A DNA stretch of 64,000 nucleotides from Actinophytocola algeriensis (GCF_014203735.1 NZ_JACHJQ010000010.1:341965-405964); one strand, 5' to 3'. Shown: positions 44,358 to 54,023, numbered from the stretch's first letter. A program made the numbers and translations. The notes: generated by a model from the letters alone, not told the origin.

Positions 44358-45616
44358 AGGGCGGCGCCGGAGGTGGTGCGCCGCAGGGCGATGATCCGCA
44401 GCACGACCACCACGGCGAGCACGGCGATCAGCGCCGCTTCCACCAGCATGAGGTCCCAGCTGGTGAGGTCGACCATGCCGCCGACCACCGCCGGGCCCGC
44501 GAAACCGCCGCTGTACCAGCCGACCGTGTACAGCCCGGAGTAGGTGCCCAGCACCCGGCTCGACGGGGCCAGGTTCCAGAGGAGCACCGCTCCGTTGATC
44601 ATGAACCCGGCGGCGCCGACGGCTCCCCCGCACAGCGCCACCACCGTCGCGGCCGGAGAGTGCGCGAGCGTGCCCGCGACCATCGACACGACGAACAACG
44701 TCATGCCGGCCGCCATCACCCGCAGCCGGCCGACCCGTTCGGAGAGCAGTGCCAGCGGGAACGCGGCGAGCAGGTAGGCCACCCCGCTGAGCAGGGTGAG
44801 CCCGCCGGCGTCCCCACGGGACAGTCCGAGCGACTCCATGCCGTACGTGGTGATCAGCGACCGCGACGCGAACCAGGCGCAGCCGAACAGGAAGATCGCG
44901 AGGATCACCAGCACCCTCGTGCGGTCGGCGTCCCGGACGATGTCCCGCAGCACGTCCCGCATGCGCGAGGCGGGCGCGGCCTCGACCGCCTCCTCCGCGA
45001 GTGCCGCCTGGTAGGCGGGCGAGGAGCTGTCCCGCACCCGCGCCACGAGCACCGCGGCCGAGACGATCATCAGCGCCGACGGGATCCAGAACGACACGAC
45101 CGGGTAGTCGTCGACGAGGAAGCTGCTGATCAGCGCGGAGACGATGACCGTGAGCGCGATGGCGATCTTGACGACGGCGTTCGCGCGGCTGCGGCGTTCC
45201 GGGCGGATGTAGTCGGGCAGCAGCGACTCCCCCACCGGCTTGAAGCTGTTGGCCACCAACGTGTACACGAACATCAACGCGATCAGGACGGGCAGGCTCG
45301 ACGCGAGCGGGACGGTGGCGAACAGCAGCGCGGCGACCGGCATCCCGACCGCGAGGTACGGGATGCGGCGGCCCCAGCGGGTGCGGGTGTTGTCCGAGCG
45401 GTTGCCCATCCAGGGCTGGACGAAGATGCCGAGCACGTTGTCCATGCCCATCAGCAGGCCGATCAGCGCGGCACTGCTCAGGTACTCGCGGAGCAGCGGT
45501 GGCACCTGGGCGTCGTAGAAGTTCCAGGTCGACTCCTGCGCGAACGCGGCGAGGGCGACGTAGAAGGTGATGTGACGCCCCCGCGCCCGGACGAGGGGCG
45601 GTTCCACTGCGGTCAT
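44354..45616 (-). CDS. MFS transporter (SLC45/GPH-like)
   Basis: A 420-residue transporter with 12 predicted spans. SALIGLLMGMDNVLGIFVQPW followed by GNRSDNTRTRWGRRIPYLA is the motif of sugar-cation symporter-like MFS proteins. It is the first gene of the minus-strand catabolic operon, so it probably imports the substrate. ATG 45616 lies 84 bases from the divergent GntR gene; the TTGACA hexamer read on this strand within that gap is a likely -35 element. Confidence 0.87.
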   Translation of the reverse strand: MTAVEPPLVRARGRHITFYVALAAFAQESTWNFYDAQVPPLLREYLSSAALIGLLMGMDNVLGIFVQPWMGNRSDNTRTRWGRRIPYLAVGMPVAALLFATVPLASSLPVLIALMFVYTLVANSFKPVGESLLPDYIRPERRSRANAVVKIAIALTVIVSALISSFLVDDYPVVSFWIPSALMIVSAAVLVARVRDSSSPAYQAALAEEAVEAAPASRMRDVLRDIVRDADRTRVLVILAIFLFGCAWFASRSLITTYGMESLGLSRGDAGGLTLLSGVAYLLAAFPLALLSERVGRLRVMAAGMTLFVVSMVAGTLAHSPAATVVALCGGAVGAAGFMINGAVLLWNLAPSSRVLGTYSGLYTVGWYSGGFAGPAVVGGMVDLTSWDLMLVEAALIAVLAVVVVLRIIALRRTTSGAAL

Positions 45617-45657
45617 CGTTGCCCTCCAGCGCCGTCGCTTTCGCCGGAGGTTAGTTA

Positions 45658-45667
45658 TGCTATAGCA
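45658..45667. promoter_or_regulatory. Palindromic operator candidate for the GntR regulator
   Basis: TGCTATAGCA is a perfect palindrome inside TTATGCTATAGCAAC. A further TTGCATAG at 45681-45688 repeats half of it in inverse order. It lies in the 83-base gap between the catabolic operon and the GntR/FCD gene, so it is well placed for auto-regulation and repression of the operon. Confidence 0.5.
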
Positions 45668-45699
45668 ACACTGTCAACAGTTGCATAGGCAGGTGCCAT

Positions 45700-46389
45700 A
45701 TGATCACGGGCATGGAGACACTCGCCGACCGCACCTACCGGGCCGCGAAGGAAGCCATCGCCGCGGGTGAGCTCCGCCAGGGGGAGAAGATCACCGAACG
45801 GGGCCTGGCCGAGCGCTTCGCCGTCAGCCCCACCCCGGTCCGGGAAGCGATCCGGCGGCTGGAGCAGGACGGGCTCATCGAACGCACTGGCCCGCGCACG
45901 GTGGTCGTCGCGACGATGGGTGACACGGCGATCCAGGAGCTGGCGGAGGTGGAGATCGCCCTGCGCGGCCTGGTCGCCCGCTTCGCCGCCCGCCACGCCA
46001 CCCCGGCCCAGCTGGACGAACTGGACACGATCCTCGACGAGGCCGACGACCTGCTGATCGTCGTGCGGAAACGGCACGCGGACGGCGAGCCCGTCGACCG
46101 CCAGGTCGGCAAGCTGCTGGACACCATGCAGCGGTTCAACGACGCCGTGAACACCTGCGCCAACAACCCGGTGCTGGTCCGCCTGCTGGACCAGACCCGC
46201 GTCTTCTCCCGCGCCGAACGCCGCACCAGACTGCTCGAACACGTCGCGGCCAACGACCGCTTCGGCCTCGACCGCTACGCCAGCCACCGCGAACTGGTCC
46301 GCGCACTCCGCGACGCCGACGCCGCGGCCGCCGAGTCCATCGTCATGAACGACGCCAGGGGCGGCCTGGCGGAACTGCTGTCCAGCTGA
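45700..46389 (+). CDS. GntR-family regulator (FCD type)
   Basis: A 229-residue regulator. The winged helix lies at residues 8-75 (ITERGLAERFAVSPTPVREAIRRLEQDGLI), the C-terminal all-helical FCD domain from about 85 to 225, with EVEIALRGLVARFAA and HRELVRALRDAD. FCD proteins bind small organic acids through a metal site. ATG 45700 is preferred (AGG six bases upstream) over ATG 45712. It most likely controls the divergent AtuA/DUF4387 operon. Confidence 0.9.
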   Translation: MITGMETLADRTYRAAKEAIAAGELRQGEKITERGLAERFAVSPTPVREAIRRLEQDGLIERTGPRTVVVATMGDTAIQELAEVEIALRGLVARFAARHATPAQLDELDTILDEADDLLIVVRKRHADGEPVDRQVGKLLDTMQRFNDAVNTCANNPVLVRLLDQTRVFSRAERRTRLLEHVAANDRFGLDRYASHRELVRALRDADAAAAESIVMNDARGGLAELLSS

Positions 46390-46399
46390 CTCCGCGCGG

Positions 46400-48061
46400 T
46401 CAGGTGGCGACCAGCCGGGCCACGGCCGACGCGTCGTCCAGCGCCTCGCGCGCAGCCAGTTCGGCACTCGCCTGCTCGCGGTAGGTCTCCAGAGCCGCCT
46501 GCCGCGCGGACAGGTCCCAGCCGAGGTGCTCCCCCACCAGGTCGGCGGCCGCCTCGGCCGCCGCCAGCCCCCGGTCCGGGTACTCGATGGCGATGCGGGT
46601 GCGCCGGGCCAGCACGTCCTCCAGATCCAGGGCACCTTCGTGGGTCACCGCGTAGACGATCTCCGCCGCCAGGTACTCCCCCGCGCCGGTGAGCGGGGCG
46701 GCGAGCCCCGGCTCGCGGGCGATCATCGCCAGCAGGTCGGTGATCGCCGAGCCGTATCTGCCCAGCAGGCGTTCGACGGTGGCCACCGGCAGACCGGGCG
46801 CCAGATCGTGGCGGGACGCCACCAGCTCGCGGTACCCGACGGCGCCGTGGATCGGCAGGTGCCTGGTCAGCGACGGCGCCACGCCGAGGCCCCTCGTCGC
46901 CGCGTCGACCACGTCGGCGGCCATGACCCGGTACGTCGTGTACTTCCCGCCAGCCACGACGAAGAAGCCGGGCGCTGGTTCGGCCACCGCGTGTTCCCGG
47001 GACAGCTTCGTGGTGTCGTCGCCGGAGCCGTCGAGCAGCGGGCGGAGTCCCGCGTAGACACCCACCACGTCGTCGACCGTCAACGGTGTCCGCAGCACGC
47101 TGTTGACGTGTGCCAGCAGGTAGTCGACGTCCGCACGGGTGGCGGCCGGGTGGTCGGGGTCGTGGTCCCACGGTGTGTCGGTGGTGCCGATGATCCAGTG
47201 CCGGTCCCACGGGATGACGAACAGCACGCTCTTCTCGGTACGCGTGATCAGCCCGACGTCGAGCCGCAGCCGGTCGCGGGGCACGAGCAGGTGCACACCC
47301 TTGGACATGCGCACGTGGAAGGGCGCCTTCGCGTGATCGAGCCCGCGGACCTCGTCGGTCCACACGCCGGCGGCACTGATCACCCGCCGCGCGTGCACGA
47401 CCTGCTCGCCTCCCGAGAGCAGGTCGCGCACGCGAACCCCGGTCAGCCGGCCGCGGTCCCGGAGGACCTCGGTCGCCTCGACGCGTGTCAGCACGGTCGC
47501 CCCGTGCTGCGCGGCCGTGCGCGCGATCATCATCACCAGGCGCGCGTCGTCCACCTGTGCGTCGTAGTAGCGGACGGCGCCCGTGAGCGCATCCGGTCGC
47601 AGCGCGGGCGCCAGTTCGAGCGCGCCGCGCCGGGAGAGGTGCCGGTGCATCGGCATGGCACGTGCGCCACCGATGCTGTCGTAGAGCAGCACACCCGCCC
47701 CGACGTAGGCGCGTTCCCACACCCGGTGCGTCAGCGGGTACAGGAACGGCACCGGCCGCACCAGGTGCGGCGCGAGGCGGTTCAGCAGCAGGCCGCGTTC
47801 CTTGAGCGCCTCGCGCACCAGCCCGAAGTCACGCTGCTCCAGGTAGCGCAACCCGCCGTGGATGAGCTTGCTGGACCGGCTCGACGTGCCTGCCGCCCAG
47901 TCCCTCGCCTCGACCAGCGCGACGGACAGGCCGCGGGACGCCGCGTCGAGTGCGGCACCCGCACCCACCACGCCACCGCCCACGACGAGCACGTCGAACT
48001 CGGTCCCGGCGAGGGCGCGCAGCGACGCGTCCCGGTACGCGAGGTCCAGCTTCGCCGACAT
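46400..48061 (-). CDS. glpD: Aerobic glycerol-3-phosphate dehydrogenase
   Basis: A 553-residue FAD enzyme that oxidises glycerol-3-phosphate to dihydroxyacetone phosphate at the membrane. Visible are the FAD-binding VLVVGGGVVGAGAALDAA near residues 25-43, SSRSSKLIHGGLRYLEQ (signature region), AAGVWTDE, RMSKGVHLLVPR, FVIPWDRHWIIGTTD and GGKYTTYR. The family C-terminal domain is complete. ATG 48061 follows GAGAGG. It is the last gene of glpF-glpK-glpD, 19 bases after glpK, and converges with the GntR gene. Confidence 0.95.
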   Translation of the reverse strand: MSAKLDLAYRDASLRALAGTEFDVLVVGGGVVGAGAALDAASRGLSVALVEARDWAAGTSSRSSKLIHGGLRYLEQRDFGLVREALKERGLLLNRLAPHLVRPVPFLYPLTHRVWERAYVGAGVLLYDSIGGARAMPMHRHLSRRGALELAPALRPDALTGAVRYYDAQVDDARLVMMIARTAAQHGATVLTRVEATEVLRDRGRLTGVRVRDLLSGGEQVVHARRVISAAGVWTDEVRGLDHAKAPFHVRMSKGVHLLVPRDRLRLDVGLITRTEKSVLFVIPWDRHWIIGTTDTPWDHDPDHPAATRADVDYLLAHVNSVLRTPLTVDDVVGVYAGLRPLLDGSGDDTTKLSREHAVAEPAPGFFVVAGGKYTTYRVMAADVVDAATRGLGVAPSLTRHLPIHGAVGYRELVASRHDLAPGLPVATVERLLGRYGSAITDLLAMIAREPGLAAPLTGAGEYLAAEIVYAVTHEGALDLEDVLARRTRIAIEYPDRGLAAAEAAADLVGEHLGWDLSARQAALETYREQASAELAAREALDDASAVARLVAT

Positions 48062-48080
48062 CCGGCACCTCTCCCTTTGT

Positions 48081-49595
48081 CTAGTCCACGTCCGCGTCGA
48101 CCCAGTCGAAGGACTTGGTGACGGCCTTCTTCCAGTTCCGGTAGACCCGCTCCCGCTCACCCGAGTCGAGTGCCGGTGTCCACCGCTTGTCCTCGGCCCA
48201 GTTGGCGCGCAGCTCGTCCTGGTCCTTCCAGTAGCCGACCGCGAGACCGGCCGCGTAGGCGGCGCCGAGCGCGGTGGTCTCGGCGACCTTCGGCCGGACC
48301 ACGGGCACGTCGAGGATGTCGGCCTGGAACTGCATGAGCAGCTCGTTGGCGACCATGCCGCCGTCGACCTTCAGCTCGGTGAGCGCCACGCCGGAGTCGG
48401 CGTTCATCGCGTCGAGCACCTCGCGGGTCTGGAAGGCGGTGGCCTCCAGCACCGCGCGGGCGAGGTGGCCGCGGTCGACGAACCGGGTGAGCCCGACCAG
48501 CGCACCGCGGGCATCGGCCCGCCAGTACGGCGCGAACAACCCGGAGAACGCCGGCACGAAGTACGCGCCGCCGTTGTCCTCCACCGACCTGGCGAGCGTC
48601 TCGATCTCCGCGGCCGAGCCGATGATCCTGAGGTTGTCCCGCAGCCACTGCACCAGCGCGCCGGTGATCGCGATGGAACCCTCGAGCGCGTAGACCGGCT
48701 GCTGTTCGCCGATCTTGTAGCACACGGTGGTGAGCAGGCCGTTCTCGCTCGCGACCTTCTCCTCACCGGTGTTCAGCAGCATGAAGTTGCCGGTGCCGTA
48801 GGTGTTCTTCGCGGTGCCGGGCTCGTAGCAGACCTGCCCGAAGGTGGCCGCCTGCTGGTCGCCGAGGATGCCCGCGATCGGCACGCCTTTGAGCACACCG
48901 GGACCGCCGACGCCGTACTGCTCCGACGAGGAGCGGATCTCCGGCAGCATCGTGAGCGGGACGCCCATCTCCTTCGCGATCTCCGCGTCCCACGACAGGG
49001 TGTCCAGGTCCATCAGCATGGTCCGCGACGCGTTGGTCACGTCGGTGGCGTGCACGCCGCCGTTCGGTCCGCCGGTGAGGTTCCACAGCGTCCACGTGTC
49101 GGTGTTGCCGAACAACAGGTCGCCGTCCTCGGCGCGGCGGCGCGCGCCCTCGACGTTGTCGAGGATCCAGCGGATCTTCGGCCCCGAGAAGTAGGTCGCG
49201 AGCGGCAGCCCGACCTTCGCCTTGTACCGGTCCCCGCCGCCGCCGAGCGCGCCGAGCTCCTCGACGATGGCCTGGGTTCGGGTGTCCTGCCAGACGATGG
49301 CGTTGTACACCGGCTCACCGGTGTGCCGGTCCCACACGACCGCCGTCTCGCGCTGGTTGGTGATGCCGACGGCGGCGAGGTCGCCGAGGTTCAGGTCGGC
49401 CTTGGCCAGCGCCTGCCCGATGACGAACCGGGTGTTCTCGCTGATCTCCTTCGGGTCGTGCTCGACCCACCCGGCCTTCGGGAAGATCTGCTGGTGTTCC
49501 TTCTGCCCGACCGAGACGATCGAGCCGGAGTGATCGAAGACGATCGCCCGCGTGCTGGTCGTGCCCTGGTCGACGGCGAGAACGTACTGGGTCAT
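48081..49595 (-). CDS. glpK: Glycerol kinase
   Basis: A 504-residue FGGY kinase converting glycerol to glycerol-3-phosphate with ATP. Motifs are [13 protein letters not shown] (residues 9-21), [27 protein letters not shown], and the second FGGY signature [13 protein letters not shown] region. Glycerol-contacting residues of the GITNQRET and WQD parts are present. ATG 49595 follows AAAGGA. It sits between glpF and glpD in one minus-strand operon. A second glycerol kinase is encoded at 51539. Confidence 0.96.
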   Translation of the reverse strand: MTQYVLAVDQGTTSTRAIVFDHSGSIVSVGQKEHQQIFPKAGWVEHDPKEISENTRFVIGQALAKADLNLGDLAAVGITNQRETAVVWDRHTGEPVYNAIVWQDTRTQAIVEELGALGGGGDRYKAKVGLPLATYFSGPKIRWILDNVEGARRRAEDGDLLFGNTDTWTLWNLTGGPNGGVHATDVTNASRTMLMDLDTLSWDAEIAKEMGVPLTMLPEIRSSSEQYGVGGPGVLKGVPIAGILGDQQAATFGQVCYEPGTAKNTYGTGNFMLLNTGEEKVASENGLLTTVCYKIGEQQPVYALEGSIAITGALVQWLRDNLRIIGSAAEIETLARSVEDNGGAYFVPAFSGLFAPYWRADARGALVGLTRFVDRGHLARAVLEATAFQTREVLDAMNADSGVALTELKVDGGMVANELLMQFQADILDVPVVRPKVAETTALGAAYAAGLAVGYWKDQDELRANWAEDKRWTPALDSGERERVYRNWKKAVTKSFDWVDADVD

Positions 49596-49609
49596 TGCGG
49601 CAAGTCCTT

Positions 49610-50413
49610 TCAGAACACGACCTGGGAGAGCAGACCGGCGATCACACCGCCGATGACCGGGCCGACGACCGGCACCCACGCGTAACCCCAGTCGGAGTCC
49701 TTGCGGGGCCGCGGCCCCGCCGTACGCGCGGTGCCGGGACCGCCGACGCCGACCGCGACCGTCGCCTTGTGCTGCACGGGCAGCAGGGCGTGCGCGATGC
49801 GCGGGCCGAGGTCGCGGGCTGGGTTGATGGCGTACCCGGTCGGGCCGCCGAGCGAGGCGCCGATGCCGACCACCAGCAGCGCGACCGCGAGCGGGCCGAG
49901 CTGGTGCGGGGTGTTGCCGAACGCCAGCACCACGAACACCAGCACGAAGGTGCCGAAGATCTCGGTGACGACGTTCCAGCCGGGGCTGCGGATCTCCGGC
50001 CCGGTGGAGAACACGGCGAGCTTCTTGCCCTCGTCCTCCTCGGCCTCGAAGTGCTTGCGGTAGGTCAGGAACGCCGCGCAGGCACCGAGGAACGCGCCGA
50101 GGAACTCCCCGGCGAAGTACACCAGCGTGGAGCCGACCGAGATCGAGACGTCCGGCGCGTAGGTGTCGGCACCCGACGCGAGGATGCCGAGCGTCACGGC
50201 GGGGTTGAGGTGCGCGCCCGACTTGTAGGCGACGAACACACCCGCGAAGACCGCGAGCCCCCAGCCGAAGTTGATGAGTAACCAGCCACCGTCCTTGCCC
50301 TTGGACTTGGCCAGCAGCACGTTCGCCACCACGCCCGCACCGAGCAGTATCAGCGTGCCGGTACCGAGCATTTCACTGACGAACACCTCTCCGAGAGACA
50401 CGGTTTCCTCCAT
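49610..50413 (-). CDS. glpF: Glycerol uptake facilitator (MIP family)
   Basis: A 267-residue aquaglyceroporin with six spans and the two half-helix motifs LNPAVTLG and INPARDLG; the Asp after the second NPAR (RDLG) is the mark of glycerol rather than water channels. A 30-residue loop ([14 protein letters not shown] and so on) separates spans 3 and 4. ATG 50413 is the assumed start ([14 protein letters not shown]); the ribosome site is weak. It is the first gene of the glpFKD operon. Confidence 0.93.
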   Translation of the reverse strand: MEETVSLGEVFVSEMLGTGTLILLGAGVVANVLLAKSKGKDGGWLLINFGWGLAVFAGVFVAYKSGAHLNPAVTLGILASGADTYAPDVSISVGSTLVYFAGEFLGAFLGACAAFLTYRKHFEAEEDEGKKLAVFSTGPEIRSPGWNVVTEIFGTFVLVFVVLAFGNTPHQLGPLAVALLVVGIGASLGGPTGYAINPARDLGPRIAHALLPVQHKATVAVGVGGPGTARTAGPRPRKDSDWGYAWVPVVGPVIGGVIAGLLSQVVF

Positions 50414-50428
50414 TCGCCGTTGAACAGA

Positions 50429-50520
50429 CGAGCACAGTTCGAAACAGGCCGACGGACCGCGCCTTGCCAGGGCGAGGGACGTGGTGAACGGAGGTCGGCC
50501 GGACTTTTGAACTGTGCTCG
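50429..50520. promoter_or_regulatory. Inverted 12-bp repeat upstream of glpF
   Basis: CGAGCACAGTTC (50429-50440) and its exact reverse complement GAACTGTGCTCG (50509-50520) are separated by 68 bases in the glpF leader. The spacing suggests either two half-sites for a regulator that loops DNA, or a long RNA stem in the glpF 5' region. The whole 321-base gap 50414-50734 holds these and the 16-bp elements described next. Confidence 0.45.
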
Positions 50521-50595
50521 GAGTGCTCGCGTGTCGGACCGACACGTGGGTACCGGGAAGTTATGGGCGGGGGCGTGTGACCTCAACGGCGATCG

Positions 50596-50611
50596 GTCGG
50601 CATTGTCGAAC
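50596..50611. promoter_or_regulatory. Candidate IclR/GylR operator, glpF side
   Basis: GTCGGCATTGTCGAAC is the inverse of the element at 50692-50707 with a single mismatch at the centre. Two such elements in one divergent glycerol promoter region are best explained as binding sites for the adjacent IclR regulator. Confidence 0.5.
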
Positions 50612-50691
50612 GGTGCTGGCGATCCACTGTGAACTGGCGACCAACTTTGGCGATGCAGGGCCGGTGACCGGTGGTCACCCTCCTGGCACGC

Positions 50692-50728
50692 GTTCGACAT
50701 TGCCGACGACGACCGATTTAGGTAGGTT
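50692..50728 (+). promoter_or_regulatory. IclR gene promoter with operator over the -35 box
   Basis: TTGCCG (50700-50705), a 17-base spacer and TAGGTT (50723-50728) form a promoter whose -10 ends 6 bases before the GTG at 50735; no ribosome site is seen, so the message is probably leaderless. The 16-base element GTTCGACATTGCCGAC (50692-50707) covers the -35, consistent with self-repression. Confidence 0.5.
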
Positions 50729-50734
50729 CCGGGC

Positions 50735-51499
50735 GTGCCGGGTCCGATTCAGTCGATCGAGCGTGCCGCGGCGATGCTGCGGCTGCTGGCGCGCGGTTCG
50801 GGCCACCACGGGCTGGCCGAGATCGCGGCCGCGCTCGGCCTGGCCAAGGGCACCGCGCACGGCATCCTGCGCACGTTGCAGCGGGTCGAGTTCGTCGAGC
50901 AGGACCAGAGTACCGGCCGCTACCGGCTCGGCGCCGCGTTGCTGCACCTCGGCACCAGCTACCTGGACGCGAACGAGCTGCGCTCCCGGTCGATCAACTG
51001 GGCGGACACGCTCGCCGCCCGCAGTGGCCACGAGGTCCGGATCGGCATGCACCTCGACGGGGCCGTGCTCGTCGTGCACCACGTGTTCCGGCCGGACGAC
51101 ACCATGCAGACCCTCGGCATCGGCGGCATGCTGCCGCTGCACGCGACCGCGCTCGGCAAGGTGCTCCTCGCCTACGACGCGGGGCTCCTCGCGACGATCC
51201 GCCGCGCCGAGCTGACCTCGCTCACGCGCCGCACGATCGTCCGCCCCTCGGCGCTGGAACGGGTTCTCGCCGAGGTGCGTGCGGCGGGGTGGGCGAGCGA
51301 GGCAGAGGAGTACATGCCGGGCGAGGCGGGCATCGCGGCCCCGATCCGCATGCCGGGGGGTCTCGTCGTCGGGGCGATCGGGATCTCCGGTGCGGTGGAC
51401 CGGATCTGCCAGACCGCGAACCGGCCGAGACAGGCGCTGGTGGACCACGTGTGCCACGCGGCGGAGGCCGTGTCCCGCTCGCTCGCCACCGACAACTGA
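50735..51499 (+). CDS. IclR-family regulator of glycerol genes (GylR-like)
   Basis: A 254-residue IclR protein. The winged helix lies at residues 5-65 (IQSIERAAAMLRLLARG, LAEIAAALGLAKGTAHGILRTL), then the ligand domain with GGMLPLHATALGKVLLAYD and AEEYMPGEAGIAAPIRMPGG. Its location between two glycerol loci and its similarity in layout to the Streptomyces glycerol regulator GylR support control by glycerol or glycerol-3-phosphate. It is followed by a second glycerol kinase gene 39 bases downstream, probably in one transcript. Confidence 0.9.
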   Translation: MPGPIQSIERAAAMLRLLARGSGHHGLAEIAAALGLAKGTAHGILRTLQRVEFVEQDQSTGRYRLGAALLHLGTSYLDANELRSRSINWADTLAARSGHEVRIGMHLDGAVLVVHHVFRPDDTMQTLGIGGMLPLHATALGKVLLAYDAGLLATIRRAELTSLTRRTIVRPSALERVLAEVRAAGWASEAEEYMPGEAGIAAPIRMPGGLVVGAIGISGAVDRICQTANRPRQALVDHVCHAAEAVSRSLATDN

Positions 51500-51538
51500 G
51501 ACCCGGACAACCAGACCCGGACCAAGGACGAAAGAGCA

Positions 51539-53068
51539 ATGGCGCAACGGTTTGTGATGGCGATCGACCAGGGCACCACCTCGACCCGGTGCATCGTCTT
51601 CGACAGCAACGCCCGGCTCGTCTCGGTGGCCCAGCGGGAGCACCGCCGGTACTCCCCCCGGCCGGGCTGGGTCGAGCAGGACGCCGTGGAGATCTGGCGC
51701 AACGTCGACCGGATCATGCCGCAGGCGTTGCGCGACGCGGGCATCGGCGCCGACCAGGTGGTCGCGCTCGGCATCACCAACCAGCGCGAGACGTTCGTGG
51801 TGTGGGACCGGCACACCGGCGCACCCGTCGGCAGGGCGATCGTCTGGGAGGACATCCGCACGGAGGAACTGGTGGCCGAGATGGCGTCCCGCCCCGGCGC
51901 CGACGAGGTGAGGGACCGGTGCGGGCTGCCGCTCGCGACCTACTTCTCCGCGCCGAGCCTGCGCTGGCTGCTGGACGACGTGCCGGACCTGCGGGACCGG
52001 GCGGAACGCGGCGACGTCCTGTTCGGCACCATGGACACCTGGCTGATCTGGAACCTCACCGGCGGCGTCAACGGCGGGCTGCACGTCACGGACGTGACCA
52101 ACGCGTCGCGGACCATGCTGATGAACATCATGACGCAGCAGTGGGACCCCGAGCTGCTGTCCTTCTTCGACATCCCGCGCCGGATGCTGCCGGAGATCCG
52201 TCCCACGACGGAGATCCACGGCCGCACCACGCGGGTCGTGCCGGGCATCGAGATCGCGGCCGCGCTCGGCGACCAGCACGCCGCGCTGTTCGGGCAGACG
52301 TGCTTCGCCGAGGGCGAGACCAAGTGCACCTACGGCACCGGCAGCTTCCTGCTGATGAACACCGGCACCAAGCTGATCCGCTCCGAACACGGGCTGCTCA
52401 CCACGATCGGCTACCAGCTCGGCGGCGAACCGGTGACCTACGCGCTGGAGGGCTCGATCGCCGTCACGGGGTCACTGGTCCAGTGGTTCCGCGACAACCT
52501 GGGGCTCATCCACTCCGCTCCCGAGATCGAGACGCTCGCGAGGACCGTGAAGGACAACGGCGGCTGCTACATCGTGCCCGCGTTCTCCGGGTTGTTCGCG
52601 CCGCACTGGCACAGCGAGGCACGCGGCCTGATCGTGGGCCTGACGTCCTACATCACCAAGGGGCACCTGGCCCGCGCGGTGCTGGAGGCGACGGCGTGGC
52701 AGACCCGCGAGGTCGTCGACGCGATGAACGCCGACCTCGGCGAGCGGGCCGGCGTGCTGCGGGTCGACGGCGGGATGACCGCCGACCACCTCCTGATGCA
52801 GATCATCGCCGACGTGCTCGACGTGTCGGTGATGCGGCCGATGGTCGCCGAAACGGTGTCCCTCGGCGCCGCCTACGCGGCGGGGCTCGCGGTCGGGTAC
52901 TGGCCTGACCTGGCCGGGCTCCGCCGGAACTGGCATCTCGCGGCGCGGTGGACCCCGCAGATGGACCCACGGCACCGGGACGAGGAGTACGCCAACTGGA
53001 AGCGGGCCGTCGAGCTCACCTTCGGCTGGGCCACGCCGCGCCATACCGTCGACAGTGGACAGTTCTGA
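51539..53068 (+). CDS. glpK: Glycerol kinase, second copy
   Basis: A 509-residue FGGY kinase with [40 protein letters not shown] and a complete C-terminal domain. It is clearly a paralogue of the kinase at 48081-49595, but differs in many residues, so the two are not a recent duplication. Cys replaces Ala after TSTR. It is co-oriented with the IclR gene and thus under separate control from glpFKD. It may serve another condition, or another polyol. Confidence 0.93.
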   Translation: MAQRFVMAIDQGTTSTRCIVFDSNARLVSVAQREHRRYSPRPGWVEQDAVEIWRNVDRIMPQALRDAGIGADQVVALGITNQRETFVVWDRHTGAPVGRAIVWEDIRTEELVAEMASRPGADEVRDRCGLPLATYFSAPSLRWLLDDVPDLRDRAERGDVLFGTMDTWLIWNLTGGVNGGLHVTDVTNASRTMLMNIMTQQWDPELLSFFDIPRRMLPEIRPTTEIHGRTTRVVPGIEIAAALGDQHAALFGQTCFAEGETKCTYGTGSFLLMNTGTKLIRSEHGLLTTIGYQLGGEPVTYALEGSIAVTGSLVQWFRDNLGLIHSAPEIETLARTVKDNGGCYIVPAFSGLFAPHWHSEARGLIVGLTSYITKGHLARAVLEATAWQTREVVDAMNADLGERAGVLRVDGGMTADHLLMQIIADVLDVSVMRPMVAETVSLGAAYAAGLAVGYWPDLAGLRRNWHLAARWTPQMDPRHRDEEYANWKRAVELTFGWATPRHTVDSGQF

Positions 53069-53074
53069 CCCGGG

Positions 53075-53947
53075 TCAGCCTGCGTCGAGGACCTCGCGCA
53101 GCCGTTCCGCGAACTCGGGGGGCTTGCCCGCGTAACCGAACTCGGCACCGAGGAACCCGCCGTGATGGCTGGGGAAGACGGTCGCCTCCTGCCCGAGCAG
53201 CGCGGCGGTGGCGACGGCCGTGCGCCCGGTGAAGGTGTCGCCGGTCTCCTCCCCGACGGCGATGACGACGCGGGTCGGCGCCGCGGTCAGTGCCGCCACG
53301 TCCGGCTGGTAGTCGCTCACGGCCCAGGACGCGTCGGACAGCAGCGGGTCGTCGCGCTTGCCGTCGTCCTCGGTGGGCATCCCGAACGCGGCCGGGTCCG
53401 GTGCGGGCTGCGCGAAGTAGGCGTCGGTGAACTCGCCCTGCCACGCGGTCATGCCCATGAACGCCGCCATGCCCGCGCCCCAGCCCTTGGCGTTGTAGGC
53501 GTCCCGGAACCCGGCCCGTGCGCGCGCCGCCGCCTCGGCGTCCGGCAGTACGGGGATGATCGGCGGCTCGTGCGCGACCAGCGTCGTCACGTCGCCGGGG
53601 TGCGCGGCGACGAGCGCGAGCGCGGTGACCGCGCCGCCGCTGCTCCCGAACATCTCGACCGGTCCGGCGCCGAGCGCCTCGATGACGGCGTGCACGTCCT
53701 CGGCCTGCACCGAGGGCGTGTTGTCGGTCCGGCCGTCGCTGCGGGTGCTGCGACCGAGACCACGCGGGTCGTAGGTCACGACCGTGCGGTCGGGCAGGTG
53801 CGAGATGAGCGTGGTGAACCCGCTGGCGTCCATCGGCTGGCCGAGCATGAACAGTGGTGGACGGCCGTCCTGCGCAGGCAACGGGCCGTGGACGTCGTAG
53901 ACGATGTCGGCGCCGTCGGTGCGCAGGGTGTGGGTCTCTCTCGCCAT
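53075..53947 (-). CDS. Alpha/beta hydrolase
   Basis: A 290-residue hydrolase with the nucleophile elbow FGSSGGAVTAL (Ser near 103), oxyanion region LFMLGQPMDASGF and YDPRGLGRSTRSDG, and the catalytic His in FPSHHGGFLGAE. There is no signal peptide. Closest in style to the small actinobacterial hydrolases of unknown substrate. ATG 53947 follows GGAGAGG. It converges with the second glycerol kinase gene, 6 bases apart. Confidence 0.88.
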   Translation of the reverse strand: MARETHTLRTDGADIVYDVHGPLPAQDGRPPLFMLGQPMDASGFTTLISHLPDRTVVTYDPRGLGRSTRSDGRTDNTPSVQAEDVHAVIEALGAGPVEMFGSSGGAVTALALVAAHPGDVTTLVAHEPPIIPVLPDAEAAARARAGFRDAYNAKGWGAGMAAFMGMTAWQGEFTDAYFAQPAPDPAAFGMPTEDDGKRDDPLLSDASWAVSDYQPDVAALTAAPTRVVIAVGEETGDTFTGRTAVATAALLGQEATVFPSHHGGFLGAEFGYAGKPPEFAERLREVLDAG

Positions 53948-54023
53948 GGCCGCCTCTCCGGGTCGTGGGCTCCCCAGACCCTACGCGAGCGGCGGCACCC
54001 GGTCGACAGGTCAGGCCGAGACG

